From: JAZDGX01 sp964482205
GTDB taxonomy: Bacteria; Eisenbacteria; RBG-16-71-46; CAIMUX01; WJJG01
Direction: 5' to 3'
Assembly (NCBI GenBank): GCA_964482205.1
Contig: CAYZWI010000002.1
Coordinates: forward strand, 124,001 to 188,000
Length of the DNA: 64,000 nt
Shown: positions 17,608 through 27,046 of the stretch, piece by piece
Position numbering within the stretch: position 1 is the first letter of the stretch
Layout: every line of letters begins with the position of its first letter
Program-made: the position numbers and the translations under genes
The notes under the pieces: generated by a model
Told to the model about the DNA's origin: nothing
What the model saw: only the letters and a program-made list of their open reading frames with translations
The model's database searches: none

Positions 17608-20517
17608 TCAGTCGATCACCACCGTCCCCACCGGCGAACCGTAGTACGCGTCCTCGTCGCTGAAATAATGACTGAGCGGAAAGTTCGGGATCAAGGCCGC
17701 TTCTTGCCACGAGACGCGCAGCATATAGGAGCCGGGCACCATGTTGCGCGGAATCTCGACCAAGGCGTGGTCGGCGACGAACCGCTCGCGCGGCCAATGC
17801 TCGGGGGCGAACTCCCCATCGCAGATTTCTCCTGCGTCGCGCCAACGGTAGATGGAATGCTCGCGCCGCTCGCGTGCGAGGCGCACGACTTTGCTGAAGC
17901 GCGGGGTCCAGAAGCGTCCGCGCGGCACCTCGGATTCCAAACGCACGTGCCGCAGAACCGGCGTGCGGGGAACTTCGCCCACGCGGCGCCAGAAGAGGGT
18001 GAAGTGGAGCGTATCTCCGCGCGCCACATGCGCCTGATCGGCGATCGTCCCCACCAGCGAGATGCCCGCCACAGTGTCGGGCAGCACCGAGACCGCCTCC
18101 TCCGGCAACCGGCGAGAGAGCAACCCGGCCGCGAGTTCGGCGGTGGCATGCACCTCGAGCGGGGCGGCGTCGGGTTGAACGATCCCGGCGAGCGCGTTCA
18201 GGTTTTCGCGGCGCACGCGAAAGAGCGTTCCCCGCCCCTTCGATTCCCAGACCTTCTCGAACAGCGCGTCGTCCCGCTCGAGCGCCGCAACCTCGCGCGC
18301 GGCCCGCCGGCGTCCCGCATGGGCGAAGTAGGTGTCGACCGGTCTGCGGAAGGCGGCGTTCACGAGCACGTAATCCGCCCCGAACCGGCGGCAGTTGCGC
18401 GCCTTCTCCCCCGTTCCCAACCAGGGGCTCAATACATCGCGGCAGGCGGCCAGCCGCGCGAGCGCGAGCGAATCGGCGGGGCTCGCGTGTTGATGCAGCA
18501 CCGCCACGGACCGATGGCGCGTGAGGGCGGGAATCGCGTAGCCGGTGATCGGATCGCTCAAGATCGTCGCGCCCGCGCGCGTCTCGCGCTCGATCGCCTC
18601 CGTCAAGTCGCTCCACGCGAGAATCGAAGCGGCCGCCTGGCGCTGGCGCTGTCCCGAGGAATACGAGCGCGCGAAATTCTCGAGCCGCGGAAAGAGGAGC
18701 ACGATCATGAGCGCAAAGACGAAGAGCGACACGGCCACGCGGCGCGACGAAGTGAGATCGAGCAGGCTCTCGCCCATCCAGCGCGCCATGTAGGCGAACA
18801 CCAGGACGAAGGGAATGAATCCGGCGAAGCGCGCGATCAAATATCCCAGATACGGTTCGAGGATCCTCGTCACCGGCGGACTCAAGAGCACCAGCAAGGG
18901 GGCGACGCTCATCGACGCCAGGTAGACGACCCCGATGCTCTCGCGCGTGCGTTTCCACAACAGGAAGGAGAAGACGATCGCGCCCCAGCCGATCCAACCG
19001 AGATCCATCGCCCACTCGACGGGATTGACGAGGTACCAGCCGCCGCCCAGCAGCAGCAGTCCCTGTCGATGCGTGTGGATGGGATTCGACGATCCCGCCG
19101 CAAAGGCAAAACGCCAGGCCAGCGCGGGCGCGCAGCCCAGCGCCGCCGCGATCCAGACCCACGCGCCGCGCGCGAAGTAGCGATGCACGCGCCCGCGCAG
19201 GAAGAGCAGCGCGACCACGAGAACGCCGAGCGTGAAGAGGATTTGCACGGCGGCGAAGATGTGCGTGGCCGTGGCCGCGAAGGCGGCGATTCCCACGAAC
19301 CAGAGAATCGGGCCGCGCCCGTCGCCGGACACGAAGCGCAAGGCGAGCGACAAGACCCCCCAGGCGAGGATCACCGCCATCTGGTTTCCGTAGAGCGCCC
19401 TCGGCAGCAGCCCGCGATACGCCTCGCCGAAGCAGAGCAGGGCGAGAAAGGTCGCGAGCAGCGCGGTGCCTTCGCTGCGCAACGCGCGGCGCGCCAGCGT
19501 GTGAAAGACGATCAGGCCGAAGACGGTGAAGAGCGCGGGCAGAACGGCGAACAGCTGCACGGGATCGACGCGCGCGAGAATGGCGAGTCCCGCCATCGCC
19601 ACATGAAAGAAGCCCATGCGCGGATCGAGGGTGGAACCGTCGCCGTCCGCGTGAAAGGCGGTGCGCGGAAGAATGCGGTCGGTCTCCACCATGCTGCGGA
19701 CCGCGGCGAGATGCGCCGGGATGTCGGTGTTGTAGGCGAAATCTCCGCCCGCGTAAATCACGAGCGCCGCCGCGAAAACCAGGATCCCCGCGAGCACGAC
19801 CAGCGAGGCCCAGCGGGGAGCGAGCGGACGATCGATCTTGTGTTGCTCGCCGAGAAGATAGGCTTTGCGCAACAGCCGCTGCTCCAAGGTCTCGCTGGAA
19901 GCGGCGGCCAAAGGCTCGGCCGCCCCGCCCGCCTCTCTGGTTTGGGGTGCGCGCGCGTCCGCATGCAAGGCAGGCTGCGGATGGCTGGGCGCAACGGTGC
20001 CCGGCGTGCTCTCCGCGCCTGGAACTCCCCGCCCCTGCGCCCGCGCGACGGAAGCGGCGCCGCTTTGCCCGGGCCGACGACGAACGAGCGGCGCGAGCGC
20101 CAGGACCAACGCGCCCGCGATCAGGAATCCTTCGGTCACCCACACGACCGTGCTCAAACGCGCGGGGAAGGGAGGCAAAGGAAGCGGCGCGGAGACCGCG
20201 AGCAGGCCGGTATCGTCGCCGCACATCCAGGCGGCCATCGCGAGGAACGAGAAGAGCCCGATGCCGAGCAGGAACGCGCGCGTGACGAGCGCCGCCACTC
20301 CCACTCGCGAGGCGGGCAGGATCAGGCGTTGCAGCAGCCATCCGGGCGCGAGGATCAACGCGAAGAAGCCGATCACCAAGCGCGCGGCGTCGGGCAGCAC
20401 GCCGATCGTCAAACGCGCGAGGGGAAACAACAGGGGAGCCAGAAGCCACGCATAGCGGGAAATCCCGCGGCGCGGTTTGCGTGGCGGTTCCATGTGCGAT
20501 CGAGCCGTGAGCGGCAT
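17608..20517 (-). CDS. Very large polytopic membrane protein, glycosyltransferase-like
   Basis: A 969-residue protein. It has four hydrophobic segments in the first 150 residues, a Pro/Ala-rich soluble insert (about 150-215), then a block of about ten transmembrane segments (about 230-620), and a soluble C-terminal region of about 350 residues. The loop after the fifth helix (YNTDIPAHLAAVRSM, then DPRMGFFHVAMAG) resembles the first periplasmic loop of PMT-type glycosyltransferases, with acidic residues. The C-terminal part contains an ILSDPITGYAIPALTRH segment and a terminal beta-rich domain. A lipid-linked sugar transferase is the best guess. The start is uncertain: no ribosome site precedes 20517, and an in-frame ATG lies at 20493. 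It precedes the ABC exporter genes. Confidence 0.7.
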   Translation of the reverse strand: MPLTARSHMEPPRKPRRGISRYAWLLAPLLFPLARLTIGVLPDAARLVIGFFALILAPGWLLQRLILPASRVGVAALVTRAFLLGIGLFSFLAMAAWMCGDDTGLLAVSAPLPLPPFPARLSTVVWVTEGFLIAGALVLALAPLVRRRPGQSGAASVARAQGRGVPGAESTPGTVAPSHPQPALHADARAPQTREAGGAAEPLAAASSETLEQRLLRKAYLLGEQHKIDRPLAPRWASLVVLAGILVFAAALVIYAGGDFAYNTDIPAHLAAVRSMVETDRILPRTAFHADGDGSTLDPRMGFFHVAMAGLAILARVDPVQLFAVLPALFTVFGLIVFHTLARRALRSEGTALLATFLALLCFGEAYRGLLPRALYGNQMAVILAWGVLSLALRFVSGDGRGPILWFVGIAAFAATATHIFAAVQILFTLGVLVVALLFLRGRVHRYFARGAWVWIAAALGCAPALAWRFAFAAGSSNPIHTHRQGLLLLGGGWYLVNPVEWAMDLGWIGWGAIVFSFLLWKRTRESIGVVYLASMSVAPLLVLLSPPVTRILEPYLGYLIARFAGFIPFVLVFAYMARWMGESLLDLTSSRRVAVSLFVFALMIVLLFPRLENFARSYSSGQRQRQAAASILAWSDLTEAIERETRAGATILSDPITGYAIPALTRHRSVAVLHQHASPADSLALARLAACRDVLSPWLGTGEKARNCRRFGADYVLVNAAFRRPVDTYFAHAGRRRAAREVAALERDDALFEKVWESKGRGTLFRVRRENLNALAGIVQPDAAPLEVHATAELAAGLLSRRLPEEAVSVLPDTVAGISLVGTIADQAHVARGDTLHFTLFWRRVGEVPRTPVLRHVRLESEVPRGRFWTPRFSKVVRLARERREHSIYRWRDAGEICDGEFAPEHWPRERFVADHALVEIPRNMVPGSYMLRVSWQEAALIPNFPLSHYFSDEDAYYGSPVGTVVID

Positions 20518-20569
20518 GCGGGGCAGTCTATCCGACCCTCACAGGCCCTGCCAGGATTTCCATCGAGCT

Positions 20570-20594
20570 CGCCGGCCGCGGGTCCCGGCCGGCG
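20570..20594 (-). other. GC-rich inverted repeat CGCCGGCC/GGCCGGCG
   Basis: A perfect 8-base-pair inverted repeat with a 9-base loop, located after the larger hairpin at 20613-20652. It could act as a second terminator stem for the carboxypeptidase transcript. No T-run follows. Confidence 0.35.
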
Positions 20595-20612
20595 GCTGCG
20601 CGCAGACGCGCG

Positions 20613-20652
20613 AAGGGCGATCCCCTCACGGTTTCGTGAAAGGACCGCCCTT
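20613..20652 (-). terminator. 18-bp stem-loop downstream of the first M14 gene
   Basis: On minus-strand RNA all 18 positions of both arms pair around an AAAC tetraloop, three of them as G-U. The same three pairs would be A-C mismatches on the plus strand, so the structure belongs to the leftward transcript. It starts 57 bases after the carboxypeptidase stop. No U-tract follows, so it is a Rho-independent terminator of weak type or a 3'-end stabiliser. Confidence 0.6.
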
Positions 20653-20708
20653 GCAAGCAATGCGACCCGACGCCGCGATCTGGGCCGACCGTCGGCGCAG
20701 GATGGGGA

Positions 20709-23417
20709 TCAACGCAACATCACGATCCGGCCGGTCTGCTCGGCACGCCCCTCGCCGAAGCGGTACAGGTACATTCCTCCGGGAACGGGATCGCCCGCAT
20801 CGTTGCGCCCGTCCCACAGAAGATCCTGCGTGCCGGCGGAACAACGCGCATCCAGCGTGCGCACCACGCGTCCGGAGAGATCGAAGATCCTGCCATGCAC
20901 CCAACCCTCGGCGTTCGCTTCAAAGCGCACCGCCGTCCAACCGGGAGCGGGGCTCGGCGCCGTGCCGATCACGCGCAAACCGAGCGCGCGATCACGCTCG
21001 GCGATGCCTTGCGAGCTCTCCACGATGAAGCGCACCGCCTCCATGCACGGCCCCCATTCCGAGCCGTCGTCCGCGAAAGCGCGCCAGTAATAGGTTCCGT
21101 TGGGAAGCGCAGCGCTCACCGTCCAGGATGTGGTGCCCGCGCCCTCGGGAACATCGATGACCGATGCGAACGGTTGCGTGAGCTGGGCATCGGTGTAGAT
21201 GCGGAATCCATAGGTGAGATCGTCGCCGTCGAGATCGGTGGAGTTCTGCACCGTGAGCACCGGATGCATCGTTGGCACCGTTTCCCCGTCGAGCGGTCCG
21301 ACGAGCACGGGCGCGGTCGGAGGCCGGTTCGTCACCGTGCGGTCGATCGCGACGATGTCGTCGACATACCAGCCCTCGCGCACGACGCCGCTGTCGCTGC
21401 CGAAGCGGAAGCGGAAACGCAGGCTGCCCGCATAATTGTCGATCGTGATCGATTCCTGCCGCCAGGAAATCGATCCCGAGAACATCGCCGTGCCCGCCGC
21501 GAAGGGCCCGCTTCCGCGAGCAATGTGCGTGTATCCGCCCGCCGGCGTCACCTGCGACCACGCTCCCCCGTCGTACGAGACTTCGATCAATCCGCCGTCG
21601 TACGCTTGCCCGGTGTAGTAGCTGCTCACCTCCGCATCCATCCAATGCCAGAAGGTCAATTCGAGCGCGCCGTTCGACACGATCGCCGGAGTGACGAGGC
21701 CGCCGTCGCTGTTGCTCGCGTACGAGCCCGCGCCCGTGTCGCCGAACTTCCAGCTCGTGTCGCCGCCCGGCGTGTGATTGCGCGTCGTGCTCTGATGCCA
21801 CTGATCGGTCCAGCCGGAAGTGACCGGCTCATGCGTCCAGCCGCCCACTCCCGATTCGACATCGTCCGCGAAGAGCGCGGCGCCGATCATCCATTCGAGC
21901 GTGAAGGTCTCGTGGAAGCCATCGGCCTGCACGCGGCAATCCAGCGTGAGGGTGTGGCCCGAGGGACAGGCGGGATCCACGGCGAAGACGAGCGGCGAGC
22001 CGCTATTGCTCGCCGAACCGCGCGCCGGGACCGCGCCGATGGCGGCTGTCGGAGCGATCAATTGCACATACGGATCGTCGCTCGAGATCACCAGCGCCGC
22101 ATTGGTTGCACCGCTCAAGCCATCATTGTTCAGCGTGACGACGAGATTCACCGTTTCGCCCGGATCGGGAGTCTGATCGCCGTCCCCGCCCGACAAGGTG
22201 TGGTCAGCCACCGTCAGCGCCGGTCCCGCGATCTTCATGAGGTAGAGGTTCTTCGGAATGTTCTCCGCTACCAGCCCCGCGACCTCGCTGTCCTCCGGCC
22301 AGAATCCGCTGCCGTCCACCTCGGTGCAGAAACTGAAGACCCCCTCGGTCGCATACGCCCAGTCGGTCGTGGTCCCCGAACAGTCGTAGAGCACCTCGCC
22401 CGCCTGGCCGACCGTGTACCCGCAATATTCCCGAAGGGCGTAGGCGATGCTGCGGAAGGTCGCGTCGTCGGGCGTGTGAGTCGTCGAGGACCAGGACCAG
22501 GGAAGGAGGATCAGCGCCGCGACGCTGTGATACGAATCGTGGGTGACGAAATTGTGCGCCTGGATGAAGTTCATCAAGGCCTGCACGCAGGGTTCCGAGC
22601 CGGCCGACGCGCCGCAATAGGTCTCGTCGCAAGGATCGGTCGATGCCCCGACTTCGGACCAGTGGTTCGGGTAGTTGCGGTTCAAGTCGACGCCCTCGCA
22701 GGAGCCGGGATTGTCGCGCCGGTTCTTACGCCACATGCCCCCGCCCCCGGGATAGGTCGACTCGTTGTAGAGATAGCCGTCGACATTCAGGGCAGGCACG
22801 AAGAAGGTCTCGCGATTGTTGACCAGAAAGGTGATCTCGGGATCCGAGCCGTAATTCTGGCAGAGATGACGAATCGTTTCGACGAGCGTGTTCACCGTGA
22901 TCGGCTCGCGGGCGTGATGCAAGGCGTCGAAGAGCACTTCCGGCTCGTTCTCGTCGAGATCGGGATTGTCCGACACCTTCATGGCCCAGATCGTGTTGCC
23001 GAGAAGGGTCGTCCCGATCGAGAATTTCGCGGTGGTGATCTCGGGATACGCGGCGTGCAGCGCGTCCAATTGCGCGACCGCTTCGCTGTAGGTGAAGAGC
23101 AAGCCGAAATTGAGCAGCCCCTCCCGCTGGGCCGCGTACTCCGCCTCCATGTCCTCGCTCAGCACTTCCACTTCGAAGCCGCGCGCGCGCAACTCGGCCA
23201 CTTGATCGGGGCTGCTCACGAGGATGACCTCCTCGCCCGGGACGACGCGCATCGGGTCGAGATCGGGAACGTCCTGAAGCGCGGCCAGCCGCTGCTCTGA
23301 CGGCCACGCGATCCGGACCTTCATCTTGGGATGATCGCCCGTGTAGGCGGATGCGGCGCAGGCGAGCAGCGCGAAGAGCAGAGCGACAGCGAGCATACGG
23401 GCGGGGAGACGCGTCAT
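20709..23417 (-). CDS. Secreted M14 zinc carboxypeptidase with FlgD-like C-terminal domain
   Basis: A 902-residue exported enzyme. The signal peptide covers residues 1-24 (cleavage near ACAASA). A propeptide-like region leads to the M14 domain with zinc ligands in HHARE (about 167-171) and His 296 (SYHSV), and the catalytic Glu in FCTEVDG (about 365). Beyond it come a CARDB-like module (GGDGDQTPDPGETVNL), a jelly-roll domain (DVESGVGGWTHEP), a fibronectin III-like domain (PPTAPVLVGPLDGE) and a FlgD-type Ig domain ending in GMYLYRF. Such C-terminal domains are common in secreted proteins of FCB bacteria and may serve sorting. GGAGGA eight bases upstream places the start at 23417. It is divergent from fabG with back-to-back promoters, and a strong hairpin follows. 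Confidence 0.9.
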   Translation of the reverse strand: MTRLPARMLAVALLFALLACAASAYTGDHPKMKVRIAWPSEQRLAALQDVPDLDPMRVVPGEEVILVSSPDQVAELRARGFEVEVLSEDMEAEYAAQREGLLNFGLLFTYSEAVAQLDALHAAYPEITTAKFSIGTTLLGNTIWAMKVSDNPDLDENEPEVLFDALHHAREPITVNTLVETIRHLCQNYGSDPEITFLVNNRETFFVPALNVDGYLYNESTYPGGGGMWRKNRRDNPGSCEGVDLNRNYPNHWSEVGASTDPCDETYCGASAGSEPCVQALMNFIQAHNFVTHDSYHSVAALILLPWSWSSTTHTPDDATFRSIAYALREYCGYTVGQAGEVLYDCSGTTTDWAYATEGVFSFCTEVDGSGFWPEDSEVAGLVAENIPKNLYLMKIAGPALTVADHTLSGGDGDQTPDPGETVNLVVTLNNDGLSGATNAALVISSDDPYVQLIAPTAAIGAVPARGSASNSGSPLVFAVDPACPSGHTLTLDCRVQADGFHETFTLEWMIGAALFADDVESGVGGWTHEPVTSGWTDQWHQSTTRNHTPGGDTSWKFGDTGAGSYASNSDGGLVTPAIVSNGALELTFWHWMDAEVSSYYTGQAYDGGLIEVSYDGGAWSQVTPAGGYTHIARGSGPFAAGTAMFSGSISWRQESITIDNYAGSLRFRFRFGSDSGVVREGWYVDDIVAIDRTVTNRPPTAPVLVGPLDGETVPTMHPVLTVQNSTDLDGDDLTYGFRIYTDAQLTQPFASVIDVPEGAGTTSWTVSAALPNGTYYWRAFADDGSEWGPCMEAVRFIVESSQGIAERDRALGLRVIGTAPSPAPGWTAVRFEANAEGWVHGRIFDLSGRVVRTLDARCSAGTQDLLWDGRNDAGDPVPGGMYLYRFGEGRAEQTGRIVMLR

Positions 23418-23586
23418 GGATGTCTTCCTCCACTGGTGCTGCCCAGAGGAAAAGAGGAGCGGCCCCGAGCCGCCTGACCCGGACGCACATGTCCAGCCGG
23501 CCGCGCGGCGGACCCGGCCGCGCGCCCTCGCTCCCCGTTTCCTTCTCCGGGCACAGGCCCCAAATCGCAAGCGTAGCCGACGGTTT

Positions 23587-23615
23587 ATTTTACCACATCG
23601 CGCGGCGGGCATCAA
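23587..23615 (-). promoter_or_regulatory. Promoter of the first M14 carboxypeptidase gene
   Basis: On the minus strand TTGATG (23615-23610) and TAAAAT (23592-23587) are separated by 17 bases. The start of transcription would be near 23580, leaving a leader of about 160 bases. Its -35 hexamer directly abuts that of the opposite promoter. Confidence 0.55.
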
Positions 23616-23644
23616 TTGACGCTGCGAAACAAGTCCCGTAGTGT
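23616..23644 (+). promoter_or_regulatory. Promoter of the fabG-type SDR gene
   Basis: TTGACG at 23616-23621 and TAGTGT at 23639-23644 are separated by 17 bases. The predicted leader is about 35 bases long and ends in a full AAAGGAGG site. The -35 begins at the base next to the opposite -35. Confidence 0.5.
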
Positions 23645-23685
23645 GGCGCCGTCATTTGCATAGGCGACGGCAAAGGAGGTGCAAC

Positions 23686-24447
23686 ATGCCTGGGTCTTGC
23701 TGTGGAAACTTGAAGGGACAGACGGCCATCATCACCGGAGCGGGACGCGGCATCGGCCGGGCGATCGCCCTGGCGCTGGCGGGACGCGGGGCGGATGTGG
23801 TCGTGGGCGACATCGATGCCGCCGCCGCGCAGGCGGTCGCGAGCGAAGCGGCCGCGCTCGGCGTGCGATCGGCCGCGGTGGCCTGCAATGTCGTGATCCG
23901 CAGCGAAGTGGAAGCGCTCGTCGAGCGCGCGCTCTCCGAGTTCGGGCGCCTCGACATTCTCGTCAACAATGCGGGCATCACCCGCGACACGCTGCTCGTG
24001 CGCATGACCGAGGAGCAGTGGGACCTGGTGCTCGATGTGAACTTGAAGGGCACCTTCTTCGGCTGCCAGGCGGCCGCCAAGCCGATGATGAAGGCGCGTT
24101 CGGGGAAGATCGTGAACCTCGCCTCGATCACGGGGCTGATCGGCAACGCCGGCCAGGCGAATTACTCGGCCTCGAAGGCGGGAGTCATCGCCCTCACCCG
24201 CACCGTCGCGAAGGAGCTCGCTTCGCGCAACGTCCAGGTGAATGCGATCGCGCCGGGCTTCATCGAAACGGAAATGACCCGCGAATTGCCGGAGAAAGCG
24301 CGGGCCGCGTTTCTCGATAACATTCCCTTGGCGCGGCCGGGCACGCCCGACGATGTCGCCAACCTCGTCTGCTTCCTCGCTTCGCCGGAATCCGCCTACA
24401 TCACGGGCCAGTGCATCGCGATCGACGGAGGCTTGACCATGCAATGA
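23686..24447 (+). CDS. fabG: FabG-like 3-oxoacyl-ACP reductase (SDR)
   Basis: A 253-residue classical short-chain dehydrogenase. It has the cofactor motif GAGRGIG (about residues 17-23), NNAG (about 95-98), the catalytic Ser of NLASITG, the YSASK tetrad (about 160) and the post-catalytic PGFIETEM segment. Length and the NLKGTFFG and MTREL segments fit FabG, which reduces 3-oxoacyl-ACP with NADPH in fatty acid synthesis. Other SDR substrates cannot be excluded because no other fab gene is near. An AAAGGAGG site lies seven bases upstream of 23686. Its stop overlaps the start of the M20 gene in an ATGA, so the two are translationally coupled, which suggests a joint catabolic role. Confidence 0.85.
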   Translation: MPGSCCGNLKGQTAIITGAGRGIGRAIALALAGRGADVVVGDIDAAAAQAVASEAAALGVRSAAVACNVVIRSEVEALVERALSEFGRLDILVNNAGITRDTLLVRMTEEQWDLVLDVNLKGTFFGCQAAAKPMMKARSGKIVNLASITGLIGNAGQANYSASKAGVIALTRTVAKELASRNVQVNAIAPGFIETEMTRELPEKARAAFLDNIPLARPGTPDDVANLVCFLASPESAYITGQCIAIDGGLTMQ

Positions 24448-25895
24448 GGCCCGCGCGCGGAAAGGATGCGGATCGCGTGAACAAGGCGGATCTCCTGAAA
24501 GACTCCGATCGCCCGAGCCAGGCGGACACCCGTGCGGATCATCCGCAGCGTGTGGATCTCCTGCCGGATGCGGATTTCCTGAAAGCGGAAGAACGGATCC
24601 TGTCGGAAGAGCGCACCGCGGTGGACCTGCTGGAAGAGCTCGTGCAGATCCCGACCGTCAATCCGCCGGGAGACGACTATCTCGAATGCGCGCTGCTGCT
24701 CGCCGAGCGATTGCGGGATCTGGGATTCGAGACGCAAGTGGTGGATCTCCCTCCCCACGAGCGCGAACGCTTGCGTCTGCGAACGAATGCGCCGCGCCCT
24801 TCGGTGCTCGCGACGCTGGAACCCGGCGAGCACGAGGCGCACGACGGATCCGCGGCCGAGGACGCGCTCGCGGCATCGGGCCGCCGCCCGCTGCACGAGG
24901 ATGTGACTCTGAGACTGCCGCGTCCGACGCTGCATTTTCACGGGCACTACGATGTCGTGCCCGCCCCTTCTCCCTCGCTCTTTCGCCTGACGCGCGACGG
25001 AGATCGGATCTTCGGGCGGGGAACCGCCGACATGAAGGGCGGGATCGTCTCGATGATGCTGGCCCTCTCCGCGTTGCGCCCGCTGAAGGACCGCTTGCGC
25101 GGGCGGGTGCTCCTCTCGCTCGTCCCCGACGAGGAGACCGGCGGCGAAGCGGGCACGGCCTATCTCTTTCGCGCGGGAGTGCTCACCGCCGGAGGCCTCG
25201 GGATGCTGATGCCCGAGCCCGCGGGATCGACGATCTGGAACGGCAATCGCGGCGCGCTCTCGTTGCTCTTGACCGTGAAAGGAAAGAGCGCGCATGTGGC
25301 GGTGCAGCATCAAGGCGTCAACGCGTTCGAAGGCCTGCTCGAGCTGGGCGCGATGTTCCGGGAGTTGAAGGGCAAGGTGGAAAGCCGCGTCTTCGGATCG
25401 ACCACGCACGGCGCGGAGGAACCGGCTTCGGTGCTCTTGATCGGCGGGGTCTCGCGCGGCGGGACGAACTTCAACATCGTTCCCGACGAAGCCCAGTTCT
25501 CGCTCGACCGGCGCTTTCATCCCGAAGAAACACCCGCCGAAGTCGAGAAGGAGATCGACGCGATCGTGCGCGCGTTTCGCCGCCGGGGATGGAAGGTGGA
25601 GGTCGAAGAGCTGCAGCGCGGAGACGCCTCGCTCACGCCGCCGGACTTGCCCTTCGCGCGCGCGCTCGCGCAAAGCATCGCTTCGGTCACGGGCACAGAG
25701 AGCCGCTTCGAGCTCTGCCCCGGCATTCTGGAAACGCGCTTCTTCTTGCGCCACGGCATTCCGGGCCTGGCATACGGCCCCGGCGAGCTGGCCTACAGCC
25801 ATCAACCCAACGAGCACGTGCGCCTTTCGCGCATTCTCGAAGTCGCCCGCGTATACGCGCGCATGGCCTGGGATATGGTGGGGCCGGCGGCCTGA
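24444..25895 (+). CDS. M20 family metallopeptidase (ArgE/DapE-like)
   Basis: A 483-residue enzyme of the di-zinc M20 family. Metal and catalytic motifs are FHGHYDVVPA, GRGTADMKGG and PDEETGGEAGT (catalytic Glu and metal Glu), and a late LAYSHQPNEHV His motif. The dimerisation insert contains KGKSAHVAVQHQGVNAFEG. The enzyme should hydrolyse an N-acyl amino acid or a similar amide. Its N-terminus has a charged extension of about 45 residues, and an unusual segment of about 60 residues sits between the first strands and the first metal motif, making it longer than typical DapE. The start overlaps the fabG stop by four bases. It resembles DapE/ArgE more than the YgeY subgroup. Confidence 0.85.
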   Translation: MRPARGKDADRVNKADLLKDSDRPSQADTRADHPQRVDLLPDADFLKAEERILSEERTAVDLLEELVQIPTVNPPGDDYLECALLLAERLRDLGFETQVVDLPPHERERLRLRTNAPRPSVLATLEPGEHEAHDGSAAEDALAASGRRPLHEDVTLRLPRPTLHFHGHYDVVPAPSPSLFRLTRDGDRIFGRGTADMKGGIVSMMLALSALRPLKDRLRGRVLLSLVPDEETGGEAGTAYLFRAGVLTAGGLGMLMPEPAGSTIWNGNRGALSLLLTVKGKSAHVAVQHQGVNAFEGLLELGAMFRELKGKVESRVFGSTTHGAEEPASVLLIGGVSRGGTNFNIVPDEAQFSLDRRFHPEETPAEVEKEIDAIVRAFRRRGWKVEVEELQRGDASLTPPDLPFARALAQSIASVTGTESRFELCPGILETRFFLRHGIPGLAYGPGELAYSHQPNEHVRLSRILEVARVYARMAWDMVGPAA

Positions 25896-25985
25896 CGGCT
25901 CCCGCCCTCGTGCTTGTGCGCCAGTGAAGCGAGCGCACCGCCCCTCCGGTGTTCGCCGCGGCCGGCCGGCTTGCGTCCCCGTGCT

Positions 25986-26741
25986 TCACCGCGCGAGGTA
26001 GGCCCCATCGACCGGATAGTAGCTGCCCGTGACGAACGAGGCTTTTGGCGAAGCGAGCCAGAGAATCAACTCGGCGACCTCTTCCACCCGCCCGATCCTG
26101 CCGATGGGGTGCAAGCGGATGAGACCCGCCAGCTGTTGGGGATCCTCCTCCAACCGCGCGATCATCGGAGTGTGAATGAAGGCCGGGCCGACCGCGTTGA
26201 CGCGAATGTTGCGGGCGGAGTATTCGAGCGCGGCCGCGCGCGTGAGCCCGACGACGCCGTGCTTCGAAGCCGTGTACGCGGGCGTCCCGGCGAATCCCAC
26301 CTGGCCGAGAATGGAAGCGACATTGACGATCGATCCGCCGCCGGCTTCGAGCATCGCGCGGATCTCGTACTTCATGCAGTAGAAGACGCCGGACAGGTTG
26401 ACCGCGATCACCTTGTGCCAGCCTTCGATCGAGTATTCGCCGGTGGGATTCATCTCGCCCCCGATGCCGGCGTTGTTGACCGCGACATCGAGCTTGCCGA
26501 AGTGCTCCCTGGCCGCTCGCACCAGCGCTTCCACTTGCTCAGGCTGAGAGACATCGCAGGCCACGAATCTCGCCGCGCCGCCCTCCTTGCCGATCGCTTG
26601 CACCGTGCGCTCGCCCATTTCGCGATCCATGTCCGACACGATCACGCGCGCTCCTTCACGCGCCAACGCCAACGCCGCCGCGGCTCCGATTCCGCTGGCC
26701 GCCCCCGTCACGATCGCCACCTGACCGTTCATGTTCGCCAT
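25986..26741 (-). CDS. Short-chain dehydrogenase/reductase
   Basis: A 251-residue classical SDR with GAASGIG cofactor motif (about residues 12-18), DMDRE after the second strand suggesting NAD(H) use, NNAG (about 88-91), the catalytic Ser in NVASILG and YTASK (about 153-157). The C-terminal GSYYPVDGAYLAR is the usual SDR end. The substrate is unknown. The start at 26741 is supported by GGAGGAAG five bases upstream; an upstream ATG at 26780 lacks one. It is convergent with the fabG/M20 pair, and its likeness to fabG is that of two members of a broad family rather than a recent duplication. Confidence 0.85.
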   Translation of the reverse strand: MANMNGQVAIVTGAASGIGAAAALALAREGARVIVSDMDREMGERTVQAIGKEGGAARFVACDVSQPEQVEALVRAAREHFGKLDVAVNNAGIGGEMNPTGEYSIEGWHKVIAVNLSGVFYCMKYEIRAMLEAGGGSIVNVASILGQVGFAGTPAYTASKHGVVGLTRAAALEYSARNIRVNAVGPAFIHTPMIARLEEDPQQLAGLIRLHPIGRIGRVEEVAELILWLASPKASFVTGSYYPVDGAYLAR

Positions 26742-27046
26742 CGCTTCCTCCGGTTTCGTCGCCACTTCAGGAATCCACATCGCCGGAATCCCCGACGCAG
26801 TGGGTCAAATTCGTTCACCGCGCTCGCGTGGAAACATGGTCCCCAGGCGCGAAGCGTGGCAGGACTGCAACGAAGGTGGATTGTTCGCGGGCGACGCAAC
26901 CCGCGGAATCGGGGAAAGGCCGAGGCAGGGATGGGGAGCGCAGCCGAACGCGTGATGCGGCGGTGCGCCAAGACGAGCAGCATGCAAGGGCTTCGCAATC
27001 GCGCTGCAACACCGACGCGGGATTACCACCAACGGTTGATGCGGGA
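26742..27046. other. Gap without a supported gene
   Basis: About 305 bases between two leftward genes. Two imperfect copies of a GGGATYACCACCA unit lie at about 27022-27054, overlapping the end of the membrane protein gene. I see no RNA gene, promoter or terminator that I would defend. Confidence 0.4.

Noticed and set aside
24444..25895. M20 enzyme as YgeY of the selenium-linked gene set
   Set aside because: The dimerisation domain and C-terminal motifs look ArgE/DapE-like, it is 10 kb from the xdh/ssnA region and is coupled to fabG.
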